Shown piece by piece: positions 46,659-54,896 of a stretch of DNA of 64,000 nt (the stretch's first letter is position 1; each line of letters starts with the position of its first letter). A model generated the notes under the pieces. That model had not been told where the DNA came from. It was given only the letters and a program-made list of their open reading frames with translations, and did not search any database. The stretch covers positions 3,348,001 through 3,412,000 of the forward strand of contig OZ245731.1 of NCBI GenBank assembly GCA_965227155.1. Reading direction: 5' to 3'. The position numbers and the translations under genes were made by a program. The stretch is from UBA6059 sp965227155 (lineage in GTDB: Bacteria > Bacteroidota > Bacteroidia > Cytophagales > Cyclobacteriaceae).

Positions 46659-46715
46659 ACAATTGGGTACATACTTATTTTTCGTAAGAGGAAACTGCAA
46701 ATTATACTAGAAAGA

Positions 46716-46785
46716 CTATCTGCTTTTGGTTTGTGGTACCACCTTCCCATACGTAAGCGATCGCCAAAACCACTTTATAAGGGAT
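46716..46785 (-). pseudogene. Decayed C-terminal remnant of a DUF418 gene
   Basis: Read on the minus strand, 46716-46772 encodes WFWRSLTYGKVVPQTKSR followed by a TAG stop. This closely copies the C-terminus of the intact DUF418 protein at 47415-48641 (LWRSLTYGKVVKQTRAN). Upstream, the frame is broken: the NPL-like codons before it are in another frame and a TAA lies just above. Positions 46738-46766 and 47437-47465 are identical at 28 of 29 nt. The remnant is all that remains of a second DUF418 copy or of a partial duplication. Confidence 0.65.
46738..46766. repeat. 29-nt direct repeat, left copy (flanking hicBA)
   Basis: This segment matches 47437-47465 at 28 of 29 positions (the difference is C against T at position 15 of the repeat). 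The two copies lie 699 bp apart and bracket the hicBA pair. The right copy is the coding end of the intact DUF418 gene. Confidence 0.8.
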
Positions 46786-46925
46786 TACATGTAAAGTACA
46801 TTATTAAATCGAATTACCTTAGAAAAGAATAATAGTCATCACTTGATTGGTTTCAGCTCAATTTTACATGGTTATCAAAATCTTATATAATGTATCGAAT
46901 TGCTTAACTTTATATTTACTTCAAT

Positions 46926-47141
46926 ATGAGTGAACCTATGACTGAAATAATATTTATTGTAGAAGAGGCTGCTGAAGGGGGGTATTCTGCACATTCACTG
47001 AGTGACACGATATTCACACAGGGTGATACAGTCGATGAACTTAAAACCAATATCAAAGAAGCTATTCATTGTCATTTCGAAGAAGATAGACCTAAAATGG
47101 TCCGTCTTCATTTTACCAGGGATGAAGTCTTTGCTTTGTGA
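46926..47141 (+). CDS. hicB: HicB-like antitoxin
   Basis: This 71-residue protein has the HicB partial RNase H-like fold pattern: EIIFIVEEAAEGGYSAHSL, GDTVDELKTNIKEAI and a short C-terminus without a DNA-binding domain, so it is the short type. HicB neutralises the HicA toxin encoded directly after it. The stop overlaps the GTG start of hicA (GTGA), typical of coupled toxin-antitoxin pairs. The antitoxin-first order is one of the two known orders. Confidence 0.85.
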   Translation: MSEPMTEIIFIVEEAAEGGYSAHSLSDTIFTQGDTVDELKTNIKEAIHCHFEEDRPKMVRLHFTRDEVFAL

Positions 47142-47383
47142 AGCTTCCAACAAATATTAGTGGATCGGAATTAATCAAAGCTGCCAGTAAGCTTGGCTAC
47201 CATAAGACCAGACAGGTAGGCAGCCATATTCGCTTAACAACAACATTAAATGGAACCCATCACATTACGATTCCCAACCACAATCCCATTAAGGTAGGAA
47301 CACTAACTGCAATTATTAGATCTATTGCTACACACTTCAATATTTCTAAAGAGGAGGTGTTAATTAAACTGTTCCAAAACTAA
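47138..47383 (+). CDS. hicA: HicA-family mRNA interferase toxin
   Basis: This 81-residue protein matches HicA: ISGSELIKAASKLGY, then RQVGSHIRL with the catalytic His30, ITIPNHNPIKVGTL, and a C-terminal helix. HicA folds as a double-stranded RNA-binding-like domain and cuts mRNA. The start is a GTG overlapping the hicB stop; no in-frame ATG lies nearby. All key residues are intact, so the toxin looks functional. Confidence 0.88.
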   Translation: MKLPTNISGSELIKAASKLGYHKTRQVGSHIRLTTTLNGTHHITIPNHNPIKVGTLTAIIRSIATHFNISKEEVLIKLFQN

Positions 47384-47414
47384 GTAATTAGATTATATTA
47401 AAATTTTACACTGC

Positions 47415-48641
47415 TTAATTAGCTCTTGTTTGCTTCACCACCTTCCCATATGTAAGCGATCGCCAGAGCCATTCCAGCGGTCCAAAAGCATTGCGATCCA
47501 GCCATGGTTTTGACCAGACAATCTGTAATGCCCAAACACACAATGTAATCACAAACTGCCAAATGCGTTCTACCTCACCAAATAAGCCCAGGCCTATACC
47601 ATAAAATATAAATACACCAATGAGTGACTGGGCAATGTAGTTGGTCAATGCCATACGGCCAACAGCCGCTATACGACGTTTGAATTGAAAAAGTTTGTCG
47701 CTAAGGCTGATCAGCATAACTCCGCAGATATGGCCAAAGCTCACAAAGAGGCTGCCCCAATAATTCCACTGAGAGCCAATGAACATGCTGTAGCTGAAAT
47801 GCCATTCGTTCGCTTCATTTTGGAAATAACCTATGCCCACCAATGGAAATCCAATCAACCAACCGATTAGGAGTCCTTTTTGGTAAAAGGATTTGCTACG
47901 CTTGGCTGTTAGTACGCCCCATTTATACAAGGCCATACCTACCAGCATCAGCCCTCCCGCACGCCAGAAGAATAGCAGCAGAAAAACCTGGGTTTGCATC
48001 GTAAAAGCTGTAGAAGAGTTTTGGCTGATCTGCTCCCCAAGACTACCTGTGTAAGCAGCAATTTCTTTGGCAACAACTTCCGCGGTTGGAGCCCATAGGG
48101 ATTGAATTTCCTGAACATCCTCCTCAGGCCAGAAAGATAGTGAGGCTCCTGAAAATAGATAAAGTACTGTATGTACAGATATGAGTAACGTACCTACAAT
48201 AAAGAGCGTTCGGGGAGATTTTTTACGGAAGAGGTACACGAAAAACCCACATAGGGCGTAGGTGACAAGGATATCGCCATGCCAGATCAGGTGGGCATGG
48301 ATAAGACCGATTACCAGCAACCAGAAAGTGCGACGGTAATGTAAGCCAGCCGATTTTCCGTATTTAGCCTCAGCCTTTTCTGTGATCAAAATAATTCCCG
48401 CACCAAAAAGTAAAGAAAATATGGTCATGAATTTTTGATCAGCGAAGAAATGACTGAAAACCCATACACACTGATTGAGCCCAGTAATATCGCCATAAGC
48501 CATAGGGTTGAGATAAGCAGCTTCCGGCATGGAAAAGCTCTGGATATTCATGATCAAAATGCCTAATATGGCTATGCCTCGAAGAAAATCAAGCGCTTGT
48601 ATACGCTCAGTTTTTTGCGTCGGAAAGATTGCCAGGTCCAT
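47415..48641 (-). CDS. DUF418 family membrane protein
   Basis: This 408-residue protein has ten or so helices and the DUF418 signature. The N-terminus has ALDFLRGIAILGILIMNI and the C-terminus has FGPLEWLWRSLTYGK, with acyltransferase-3-like membrane topology between. The function is unknown; members are called predicted membrane or transport proteins. The C-terminal coding end is also present as a decayed copy at 46716, on the other side of hicBA. Confidence 0.88.
   Translation of the reverse strand: MDLAIFPTQKTERIQALDFLRGIAILGILIMNIQSFSMPEAAYLNPMAYGDITGLNQCVWVFSHFFADQKFMTIFSLLFGAGIILITEKAEAKYGKSAGLHYRRTFWLLVIGLIHAHLIWHGDILVTYALCGFFVYLFRKKSPRTLFIVGTLLISVHTVLYLFSGASLSFWPEEDVQEIQSLWAPTAEVVAKEIAAYTGSLGEQISQNSSTAFTMQTQVFLLLFFWRAGGLMLVGMALYKWGVLTAKRSKSFYQKGLLIGWLIGFPLVGIGYFQNEANEWHFSYSMFIGSQWNYWGSLFVSFGHICGVMLISLSDKLFQFKRRIAAVGRMALTNYIAQSLIGVFIFYGIGLGLFGEVERIWQFVITLCVWALQIVWSKPWLDRNAFGPLEWLWRSLTYGKVVKQTRAN
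47437..47465. repeat. 29-nt direct repeat, right copy
   Basis: This is the right copy of the 29-nt near-identical repeat (partner at 46738-46766). It lies inside the coding end of the DUF418 gene (minus strand, codons for WRSLTYGKV). Confidence 0.8.
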
Positions 48642-48821
48642 CGATATAAAAATGTTTTAACTATTTAAAGGTAAGTGCATTGAAGCTTATTTTCAGCACA
48701 TAGTTTTTTATTTACTGCAATCAAAGTCACCAGCTTGGCATTCAGTTCTCTTGCTTATTCTTGGCACTTACTCACTTCACTATAAAGGTTTGATTTTTCT
48801 AAATTTAGAATCAGTATCAAA

Positions 48822-49130
48822 TTATTTCTTCAGAATCCCGTCAAGCTCATCTGGATTCCGTCTGCTATCCCAAACCAACAATATTTCAATGTTATCTGCC
48901 ATCTCCTCATAGAAGAGTAAATAATCTCTAACAATTTTAAACCGAACTTTACCATAATTTGTAGGCTTACCAACCTGGGGATGCTCTGCAATCAAATCAG
49001 CTGCCTGATTAAACAATTGAAAAAGTTTTCTTGAATATGCTTTTGACTTATTTCTTTCAATCCAATATTCTAAAATAGCTATCCTGTCTTGCTGCGCCCT
49101 AATTGACCAAATCACTTGTTTTTTAGCCAC
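48822..49130 (-). CDS. RelE/ParE family toxin
   Basis: This 102-residue protein has the RelE/ParE pattern: WSIRAQQDRIAILEYWIERNKS near the start, LIAEHPQVGKPTNY in the middle, and VRFKIVRDYLLFYEEM with LLVWDSRRNP at the end. Such toxins act on translating ribosomes (RelE) or gyrase (ParE); the sequence alone does not tell which. Its start overlaps the end of the upstream antitoxin gene by 19 nt. Confidence 0.88.
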   Translation of the reverse strand: MAKKQVIWSIRAQQDRIAILEYWIERNKSKAYSRKLFQLFNQAADLIAEHPQVGKPTNYGKVRFKIVRDYLLFYEEMADNIEILLVWDSRRNPDELDGILKK

Positions 49131-49342
49131 TCCTGAATCTCTTTGTTAGCTTCTTCATTAGTCAAATATTGTCCTTTTTTTATTTGCTCTTTGGACTCTT
49201 CAATCCCTGAAATTTGCTCTGTTGTCAATTCATATATTTCCTCATCAGCACCTGTCTCTAGGAGTCTATTTACCTCTTGAAGCATCCTTGTATCTGTCAA
49301 GGAAGAGATTTTTTGTATTAGTATTTCTTGTAGTTTTGTCAT
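49112..49342 (-). CDS. Antitoxin of the RelE/ParE-type pair
   Basis: This 76-residue, acidic, helical protein is encoded immediately upstream of the toxin, overlapping it by 19 nt. It has QISGIEESKEQIKKGQYLTNEEANKEIQEWL, like the short antitoxins that wrap around RelE/ParE toxins. It lacks a clear ribbon-helix-helix DNA-binding region, so autoregulation is not evident. Confidence 0.75.
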   Translation of the reverse strand: MTKLQEILIQKISSLTDTRMLQEVNRLLETGADEEIYELTTEQISGIEESKEQIKKGQYLTNEEANKEIQEWLKNK

Positions 49343-49634
49343 GCTCCTATATTGTGTTCAAACATCTTAGTTTATTTGAAACTTGTCTAATAAGAAAGTA
49401 ACAGATACTTAAAGTATTGCTTACTTCTCAATTTAATAATTATACAAAGTGAATACTATACTTATTAAAGGAATAAAGCCATAAAATTCATTTTAACCTT
49501 ACCAATACCCCACATCCTCCAAAAAAACATATCATGCATAAATAGCCCTTCCTGCCATTATTAATGGTAGCTTTGTCACTTCACACTGAAATGGCACTTT
49601 ACCGAAGGATAGTCATTTGGTAAAATACACAATT
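49343..49634. other. AT-rich intergenic region before the DEAD-box helicase
   Basis: This is about 290 nt between the divergently transcribed antitoxin and the helicase. I found no gene, tRNA or clear TTTG/TAnnTTTG promoter. One imperfect inverted repeat (CTGCCATTA/TAATGGTAG) is centred near 49560. Confidence 0.5.
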
Positions 49635-50888
49635 ATGTCATTCAAAAATCTTGGCTTATCCGACCCTTTACTACGGGCGGTAGCTGCCAAAGGCTATACA
49701 GAGCCTTCTCCTATACAACAAAAAGCCATTCCGTTTATTCTGCAAGGTCGGGATATATTGGCGTCCGCACAGACGGGCACAGGAAAAACAGCAGGCTTCA
49801 CATTGCCCATCTTACAATTGCTAGCCAAAAAGCAATCAGGAAGGCACAGACCTGTTCGGGCATTAGTGCTTACCCCAACCAGGGAGCTTGCCGCTCAAAT
49901 CCTGGATAATGCAGAATCCTATGGTCGTAATTTGGACCTCAAATCTGCTGTTATATTTGGAGGTGTTAATCAAAACCCACAGGTTACAGCGCTAAGGCAA
50001 GGTGTGGATTTTCTGATCGCTACTCCCGGAAGGCTACTGGACCTCAACAATCAAAGGCTGCTTTCCTTATCATCGGTTGAAATATTGGTACTGGATGAGG
50101 CCGACCGCATGCTCGATATGGGATTCATCCGGGATATCAAAAAGATATTGGAGCTATTGCCCCCAAGACGGCAAAACCTATTGTTTTCGGCTACTTTCTC
50201 AACCGAGATAAAAAAACTGGCCAACGGGTTCTTGCATAAGCCGGTAATGGTAGAGGCCACTCCTGAGAACACTACGGTAGAAAAAATCACCCAAAAAGCC
50301 TACCGTGTCGATCAGAAGAAAAAGACTGATATGGTCATCGATTTGATTGCCGGAGGTCGATGGCAGCAGGTGCTTGTTTTTACCAGAACCAAACATGGAG
50401 CCAACAGGCTAGCCGAAAAAATGAATAAAGCTGATGTAAGTGCGGCGGCTATTCATGGCAATAAAAGCCAGGGTGCCCGTACCAAAGCGTTGGAAGGGTT
50501 CAAAAAAGGAGAAGTTAGGGTGCTTGTAGCCACAGATATTGCAGCCCGGGGACTGGATATTCCATTGCTGCCGCATGTTATTAATTTTGAGCTGCCCAAT
50601 ATACCTGAGGATTATGTCCATAGGATTGGTCGAACAGGTAGGGCAGGGGCAAGTGGAGAAGCCATCTCGCTGGTGGGTATAGATGAGATGGGTTACCTCA
50701 GGGATATCGAGAAGCTGATTGACCAAACAATCCCAACAGAGGTGATGGAAGGCTTTGAACCAGAGGATAAACCGACAGGTGTAGCTCCGGCCTCAAAGCA
50801 GCGCAATCAGCAGCAGCCACGGTCAAAACGAAACGACAAAGCTGGCGGCGGCAAGAAAAAGCGGTATTGGGGAAAGAAATCGAGGTAG
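49635..50888 (+). CDS. DEAD-box RNA helicase, RhlE-like
   Basis: This 417-residue ATP-dependent RNA helicase begins with the Q-motif region (FKNLGLSDPLLRAVAAKGY, PIQ). It has motif I (AQTGTGKT), Ia (PTRELA), II (DEAD), III (SAT), V (ATDIAARGLDIP) and VI (HRIGRTGRAG), so both RecA domains are complete. The C-terminal 45 residues are rich in lysine, arginine and glutamine (NQQQPRSKRN, KKKRYWGKK), typical of RhlE types, and probably bind RNA. ATG 49635 is preferred to a TTG at 49617. A palindromic repeat follows directly after the stop. Confidence 0.93.
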   Translation: MSFKNLGLSDPLLRAVAAKGYTEPSPIQQKAIPFILQGRDILASAQTGTGKTAGFTLPILQLLAKKQSGRHRPVRALVLTPTRELAAQILDNAESYGRNLDLKSAVIFGGVNQNPQVTALRQGVDFLIATPGRLLDLNNQRLLSLSSVEILVLDEADRMLDMGFIRDIKKILELLPPRRQNLLFSATFSTEIKKLANGFLHKPVMVEATPENTTVEKITQKAYRVDQKKKTDMVIDLIAGGRWQQVLVFTRTKHGANRLAEKMNKADVSAAAIHGNKSQGARTKALEGFKKGEVRVLVATDIAARGLDIPLLPHVINFELPNIPEDYVHRIGRTGRAGASGEAISLVGIDEMGYLRDIEKLIDQTIPTEVMEGFEPEDKPTGVAPASKQRNQQQPRSKRNDKAGGGKKKRYWGKKSR

Positions 50889-50895
50889 TATAAGC

Positions 50896-50927
50896 AACCT
50901 CCAAGGTTTTTAAAAACCTTGGAGGTT
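50896..50927. repeat. 32-nt perfect palindrome (possible bidirectional terminator or REP)
   Basis: The two 15-nt arms AACCTCCAAGGTTTT and its complement meet at a central TA, giving a perfect 32-nt palindrome 7 nt after the helicase stop and 5 nt before the DUF2892 stop. A near-identical palindrome lies at 51167-51199. It could end transcription from both sides. Confidence 0.85.
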
Positions 50928-50932
50928 TACTT

Positions 50933-51148
50933 TCAACAACAAGCCTTCTCCTGTTCATCCTTCACCCCGGCCCAGGTAAGGATATCCTCCAATAGGCACC
51001 ATTTGGTGATGGACGATTGCAACAGGTTAGCCCCAACAAATGCGGTCAGCCAAAGCCAGTTGATATTTACATATACAGCCAGCAGCAAACTTGTCAATAC
51101 AAATGTGCCGGCTACTGCTCTTACGATTCTATTTTTCATTTCTTTCAA
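50933..51148 (-). CDS. DUF2892 family small membrane protein
   Basis: This 71-residue protein has two helices and the DUF2892 pattern (MKNRIVRAVAGTFVL, WLWLTAFVGANLLQSSITKWC, then a short tail ending KACC). DUF2892 proteins are often fused to or near rhodanese or sulfur-handling proteins; no such gene is beside it here. It is framed by two copies of the same palindrome. The cysteines at the end and in SSITKWCLLED are typical of the family. Confidence 0.8.
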   Translation of the reverse strand: MKEMKNRIVRAVAGTFVLTSLLLAVYVNINWLWLTAFVGANLLQSSITKWCLLEDILTWAGVKDEQEKACC

Positions 51149-51166
51149 TTTTTGATTTCTTCAATG

Positions 51167-51199
51167 AAACCTCCAAGGTTTTCAAAACCTTGGAGGTTT
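51167..51199. repeat. 33-nt palindrome, second copy
   Basis: Arms of 16 nt (starting AAACCTCCAAGG) flank a single C at 51183. The core is the same sequence as the palindrome at 50896-50927, so the two copies bracket the DUF2892 gene. Confidence 0.85.
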
Positions 51200-51227
51200 A
51201 GTATTTATTCAATTCCATTTTATCCTG

Positions 51228-51255
51228 CTCAGAGTCACTCAAAGAGGACTCTGAG
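51228..51255. repeat. Structured hairpin repeat, copy 1 (CAGAGTC type)
   Basis: A 9-bp perfect outer stem (CTCAGAGTC at 51228-51236 with 51247-51255) is followed, after one unpaired A, by an inner CTC/GAG stem and an AAA loop. Copy 2 at 51267-51294 has the same form with compensating changes. Confidence 0.8.
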
Positions 51256-51266
51256 GTTTATTCCCA

Positions 51267-51294
51267 ATCAGAGTCACCTGAAAGGGACTCTGAT
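51267..51294. repeat. Structured hairpin repeat, copy 2 (CAGAGTC type)
   Basis: The outer 9-bp stem is ATCAGAGTC at 51267-51275 with 51286-51294. After one unpaired A comes an inner CCT/AGG stem and a GAA loop. Against copy 1, outer pair 1 (C-G to A-T) and the inner stem (CTC/GAG to CCT/AGG) change on both strands so that pairing is kept. Confidence 0.8.
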
Positions 51295-51305
51295 CCTTTC
51301 AAAGA

Positions 51306-51611
51306 TCAATTCCACCGCTCCAGGTTAATGATGCTCACGTGGATCTTCGATTCACTTTGCTGCATGTTGTTGAAGGCTTTTACCGCATCAAAAACCTGAT
51401 CTACAAACTCCTCCTGTACGAAAGCAAAAAACAGTTCTGAATCCTGCTCATGCCGAGCCCCGGCAAACCAGTTTGCTCCAAGCTGCTCCTTGGTAGCGCC
51501 TTTATACCCAGTCACAGGTACGTAGCTAAAAGTCTCCACATGCGATTGCTTCAGGATCGACTTTATATCATCCTCAAAAGCATGTACCGCTGTTATCAAT
51601 ATCATTTTCAT
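51306..51611 (-). CDS. PII-like small protein associated with the RND efflux operon
   Basis: This 101-residue protein has a beta-alpha-beta pattern like the PII/ferredoxin-like fold: KMILITAVHAFEDDIKSIL, then a loop, ELFFAFVQEEFVDQVFDAV, and IHVSIINLERW. I do not recognise a named family with certainty. It lies 11 nt after the RND pump gene on the same strand and is surely co-transcribed. A regulatory or metal-sensing role for the pump is a guess from position and fold. Confidence 0.6.
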   Translation of the reverse strand: MKMILITAVHAFEDDIKSILKQSHVETFSYVPVTGYKGATKEQLGANWFAGARHEQDSELFFAFVQEEFVDQVFDAVKAFNNMQQSESKIHVSIINLERWN

Positions 51612-51622
51612 AGAACTATGCT

Positions 51623-54600
51623 TTAAGCGTTTACTAATTCACGCGAATCTTCTTTTACCGTTTTCGCTGTTTCTGCAGGAGTCTCCTTATCCAGCTGCTC
51701 CCATTTGGACTTCTCAGTCATATAATAGATCAAGGGTACCACAATCAGGGTGAGCAGCGTAGATACAATCGCACCAGCAACCAGCGATATGGCGAGACCC
51801 TGGAAAATGGGATCAAAAAGGATGATGCTCGCACCGATCACCACCGCTCCGGTAGTCAATAGGATAGGTGTGGTACGCACAGCACCGGCATCTATGATCG
51901 CTTGCTTCATAGGTATACCCTCATTCAACCTGATCTCGATAAAGTCAATCAACAGCACAGAGTTTCTTACCATCACCCCGGCAAGGGCAATCATGCCAAT
52001 AAAGGAGGTCGCCGTAAAGAATGCTCCCAGCAGCCAGTGTCCCAACACAATACCTACCAGGGAAAGCGGTATGGCAATCATCATCACAATTGGTGTTTTG
52101 AAATTTTGGAACCAGCCAACAATCAGCATGTAGATCACAATGATCACCACCAAAAAGGCAGCACCAAGATCCCGGAATACTTCCAGCGTGATCTGCCATT
52201 CACCATCCCATTTCACAGCGTACTCAGACTCATCGTCAGGGGTAGCCATGTACATCTCTGATACGGAGTAGCCTGCTGGCAATTCCATGGCTTCCAGCTT
52301 TTCGGTCATGCCCAAAATGGCATATACAGGGCTTTCCAGCGCACCGGCCATATCTGCCAGTACATATACCACACGCTTCTGATCCTTTCGGTAGATGGTT
52401 TTGTCAAGCTTGTCTTCCACCACATTCACCAGGTTGCTTACCGGTACAGTATGTCCCTGCTGGCTTTTGATCTTTAGGCTTTGAATATCCTGCAGGTTGC
52501 GCTTGTCACCATCACTAAGGGCCATCACTATATTCACCGGATCATGCGATCTTTCATCATAGAGATTCGATACCGGTTGCTCATGCATCAGATAGGTAAG
52601 GTTACCCACCACCTGCATAGGCGCTACACCATTGAGCATGGCACGCTCTCTGTCTATATCCAGGCGATATTCGGTTTGCTCATCTTCCACCATCCAGTCG
52701 ATATCCACCACATCTTGTGTATTGTTAAGGATGTCCTTTACCTGATTCGCTACAGCAATCTGCTCTTCATAATCAGGGCCATACACTTCGGCAACCAGGG
52801 TAGAAAGCACCGGAGGTCCCGGTGGCACTTCCACAATCTTCACATTAGCACCATATCTGGCTGCAATTTCCTGCACTTGAGGCCGCACCTTTTTGGCGAT
52901 ATCATGGCTTTGTAGTGACCGGTCGCCCTTATCCAGCAAATTCACCTGAATATCGGCCATATTGCTACCACCACGCATATCGTAATGCCTTACCAGACCA
53001 TTGAAAGTAATGGGAGCTGAAGTGCCAATATAGTTTTGGTAATCCACCACTTCAGGCACGGTAGACAGGTATTGCGCGATTTCTCTGGTTACGGCACCTG
53101 TTCGTTCCAGGGTTGTACCCTCAGGCATATCGATCACCACCTGAAATTCATTCTTGTTGTCGAAGGGCAACATTTTCACAGCTACTGACTTGGTAAAGAA
53201 CATGGCTACCGAGCCAATCAGCAAGAACACAGTGGCACCCAGCATTACCCATCTTTTTACGCTGCTGTCCAGCATGGGCTGCTCTACCTTTTTGTAGATT
53301 TTGTAAATCCAGCTGGTCTCCAAACCTTCCTCATCCTTATGGGCCTGCTCATCTTTTTCGCGAAGCAGGTGATAGCCCAGGTAAGGGGTTACAGTAAGAG
53401 CCACAAAAAGCGATAGCATCATGGCGATACTCGCACCGATGGGCATAGGGCTCATGTAAGGCCCCATCATGCCCGACACAAAGGCCATGGGCAGGATCGC
53501 CGCAATTACCGTGAAGGTAGCCAAGATGGTAGGGTTACCCACCTCATTGATAGCATAGATAGCCGCCTGCTTAAAGGGCAACCGCTTCATTTTAAAATGG
53601 CGGTGCATATTCTCTGCAATGATGATACTATCATCCACTACAATACCTACCACAAATACGAGGGCAAACAAGGTGATCCTGTTGAGCGTGTAGCCCAGCA
53701 TATAATAGCTAAACAGGGTAAGCGCAAAGGTCAGTGGTACAGAAAAGAATACCACCAGGCCACCGCGCCAGCCCATGGCCAGCATTACCAGTACCGTTAC
53801 GGCCACAATCGCAACACCCAGGTGTAGCAGCAACTCGCCCACCTTATGCGAGGCAGTTTCGCCATAGTTTCGGGTTACATCCACCTGCACACCATCAGGT
53901 ATCAGATTCAGCTTCATGCGCTCTACCTGCGTTAATATTTTTTCCGCGATTTGCATTGCATCGGCACCTTTTACCTTGGCTACCGATATCGTTACAGCAG
54001 GATATTCCGATTTATAAGCTTCAAAATCTTCATTGGCCTTACCATAGCCAAACGACACATAGGTCGATGGGCTTTCCGGTCCGTCAATCACTTTAGCCAC
54101 CTGCTTCAGGTACACCGGCATGCGCTCATTGATACCCACTACCAGGTTGGCCACATCATCAGCCGATTGCAAAAACTTACCAGTGGTCAGCAGAAACTCC
54201 TGATCGCCATTTACAAAGCTGCCCGATTGAGAGCTATTGTTGTTGGCCTGTATCATCTGCATGATGCTCAGCGGATCCACGCCATTCTCTGCCATCTTAT
54301 CTTTATCCAGTACGATGCGCAGCTCCCTGTTGCGTCCGCCAATCACTTTGGTGATCGCCACATCCTTCACCTTCTCAATTTCCGAGGTTACTTCCTCAGC
54401 AATCTGGCGCAGTTGGTAATCATCATAGCTTTCGCTCCACAGTGTAAGGCCCAGCATTGGCACATCATCGATAGACCGGGTTTTTACCATTGGCCCCATC
54501 GCACCGGGCGGCAGCAGCCCCTGATGCTTGATCAGCTCATCATACAGCTTCACATATGAGCGTTCAATATCCTCACCTACATAAAACTGCACGATGATCA

Positions 54601-54883
54601 TAGCCTGACCATTCATCGCCATACTATGGATATGCTCCACGCCTTTGATATTGGCAATGATCTTTTCCAGTGGCTCCACCACACGGCTCTCCACCTCTGC
54701 GGGGTTTGCGCCGGGGTAGCCCACCATCACATCCGCCATAGGCACATTTATTTGCGGCTCCTCCTCCCGCGGGATCAGCGAGGAGCTATACACACCGATG
54801 ATCATCAGACCCACCATCAGCAGGATGGTAAGCTTCGAGTTGATGAAAAAATCGGCGACTTTTCCTGATATTCCTTCTTGCAT
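51623..54883 (-). CDS. RND efflux transporter, AcrB-like permease
   Basis: This is a 1086-residue inner-membrane pump with the RND layout: helix 1 near residues 17-35, a large periplasmic loop, helices 2-6, a second large loop from about residue 575, and helices 8-12. The proton-relay aspartates are in VVDDSIIIAEN in helix 4. The N-terminal PREEEPQINVPMADV and GYPGANPAEVE fit the HAE-type drug or lipid pumps rather than the metal-specific CusA type. The C-terminal 40 residues are charged. It is separated from the adaptor gene by a 112-nt gap that holds a repeat-like element. Confidence 0.94.
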   Translation of the reverse strand: MQEGISGKVADFFINSKLTILLMVGLMIIGVYSSSLIPREEEPQINVPMADVMVGYPGANPAEVESRVVEPLEKIIANIKGVEHIHSMAMNGQAMIIVQFYVGEDIERSYVKLYDELIKHQGLLPPGAMGPMVKTRSIDDVPMLGLTLWSESYDDYQLRQIAEEVTSEIEKVKDVAITKVIGGRNRELRIVLDKDKMAENGVDPLSIMQMIQANNNSSQSGSFVNGDQEFLLTTGKFLQSADDVANLVVGINERMPVYLKQVAKVIDGPESPSTYVSFGYGKANEDFEAYKSEYPAVTISVAKVKGADAMQIAEKILTQVERMKLNLIPDGVQVDVTRNYGETASHKVGELLLHLGVAIVAVTVLVMLAMGWRGGLVVFFSVPLTFALTLFSYYMLGYTLNRITLFALVFVVGIVVDDSIIIAENMHRHFKMKRLPFKQAAIYAINEVGNPTILATFTVIAAILPMAFVSGMMGPYMSPMPIGASIAMMLSLFVALTVTPYLGYHLLREKDEQAHKDEEGLETSWIYKIYKKVEQPMLDSSVKRWVMLGATVFLLIGSVAMFFTKSVAVKMLPFDNKNEFQVVIDMPEGTTLERTGAVTREIAQYLSTVPEVVDYQNYIGTSAPITFNGLVRHYDMRGGSNMADIQVNLLDKGDRSLQSHDIAKKVRPQVQEIAARYGANVKIVEVPPGPPVLSTLVAEVYGPDYEEQIAVANQVKDILNNTQDVVDIDWMVEDEQTEYRLDIDRERAMLNGVAPMQVVGNLTYLMHEQPVSNLYDERSHDPVNIVMALSDGDKRNLQDIQSLKIKSQQGHTVPVSNLVNVVEDKLDKTIYRKDQKRVVYVLADMAGALESPVYAILGMTEKLEAMELPAGYSVSEMYMATPDDESEYAVKWDGEWQITLEVFRDLGAAFLVVIIVIYMLIVGWFQNFKTPIVMMIAIPLSLVGIVLGHWLLGAFFTATSFIGMIALAGVMVRNSVLLIDFIEIRLNEGIPMKQAIIDAGAVRTTPILLTTGAVVIGASIILFDPIFQGLAISLVAGAIVSTLLTLIVVPLIYYMTEKSKWEQLDKETPAETAKTVKEDSRELVNA

Positions 54884-54896
54884 AATATTTTTTATT

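Noticed and set aside
49617..49634. TTG start for the DEAD-box helicase
   Set aside because: ATG 49635 begins at the normal family position (MSFKNLGLS).
53951..54559. A 202-codon plus-strand open frame opposite the RND pump gene
   Set aside because: It is histidine-rich and low in complexity, has no family motifs, and lies fully antisense to a clear pump gene; it is a shadow of the codon use there.
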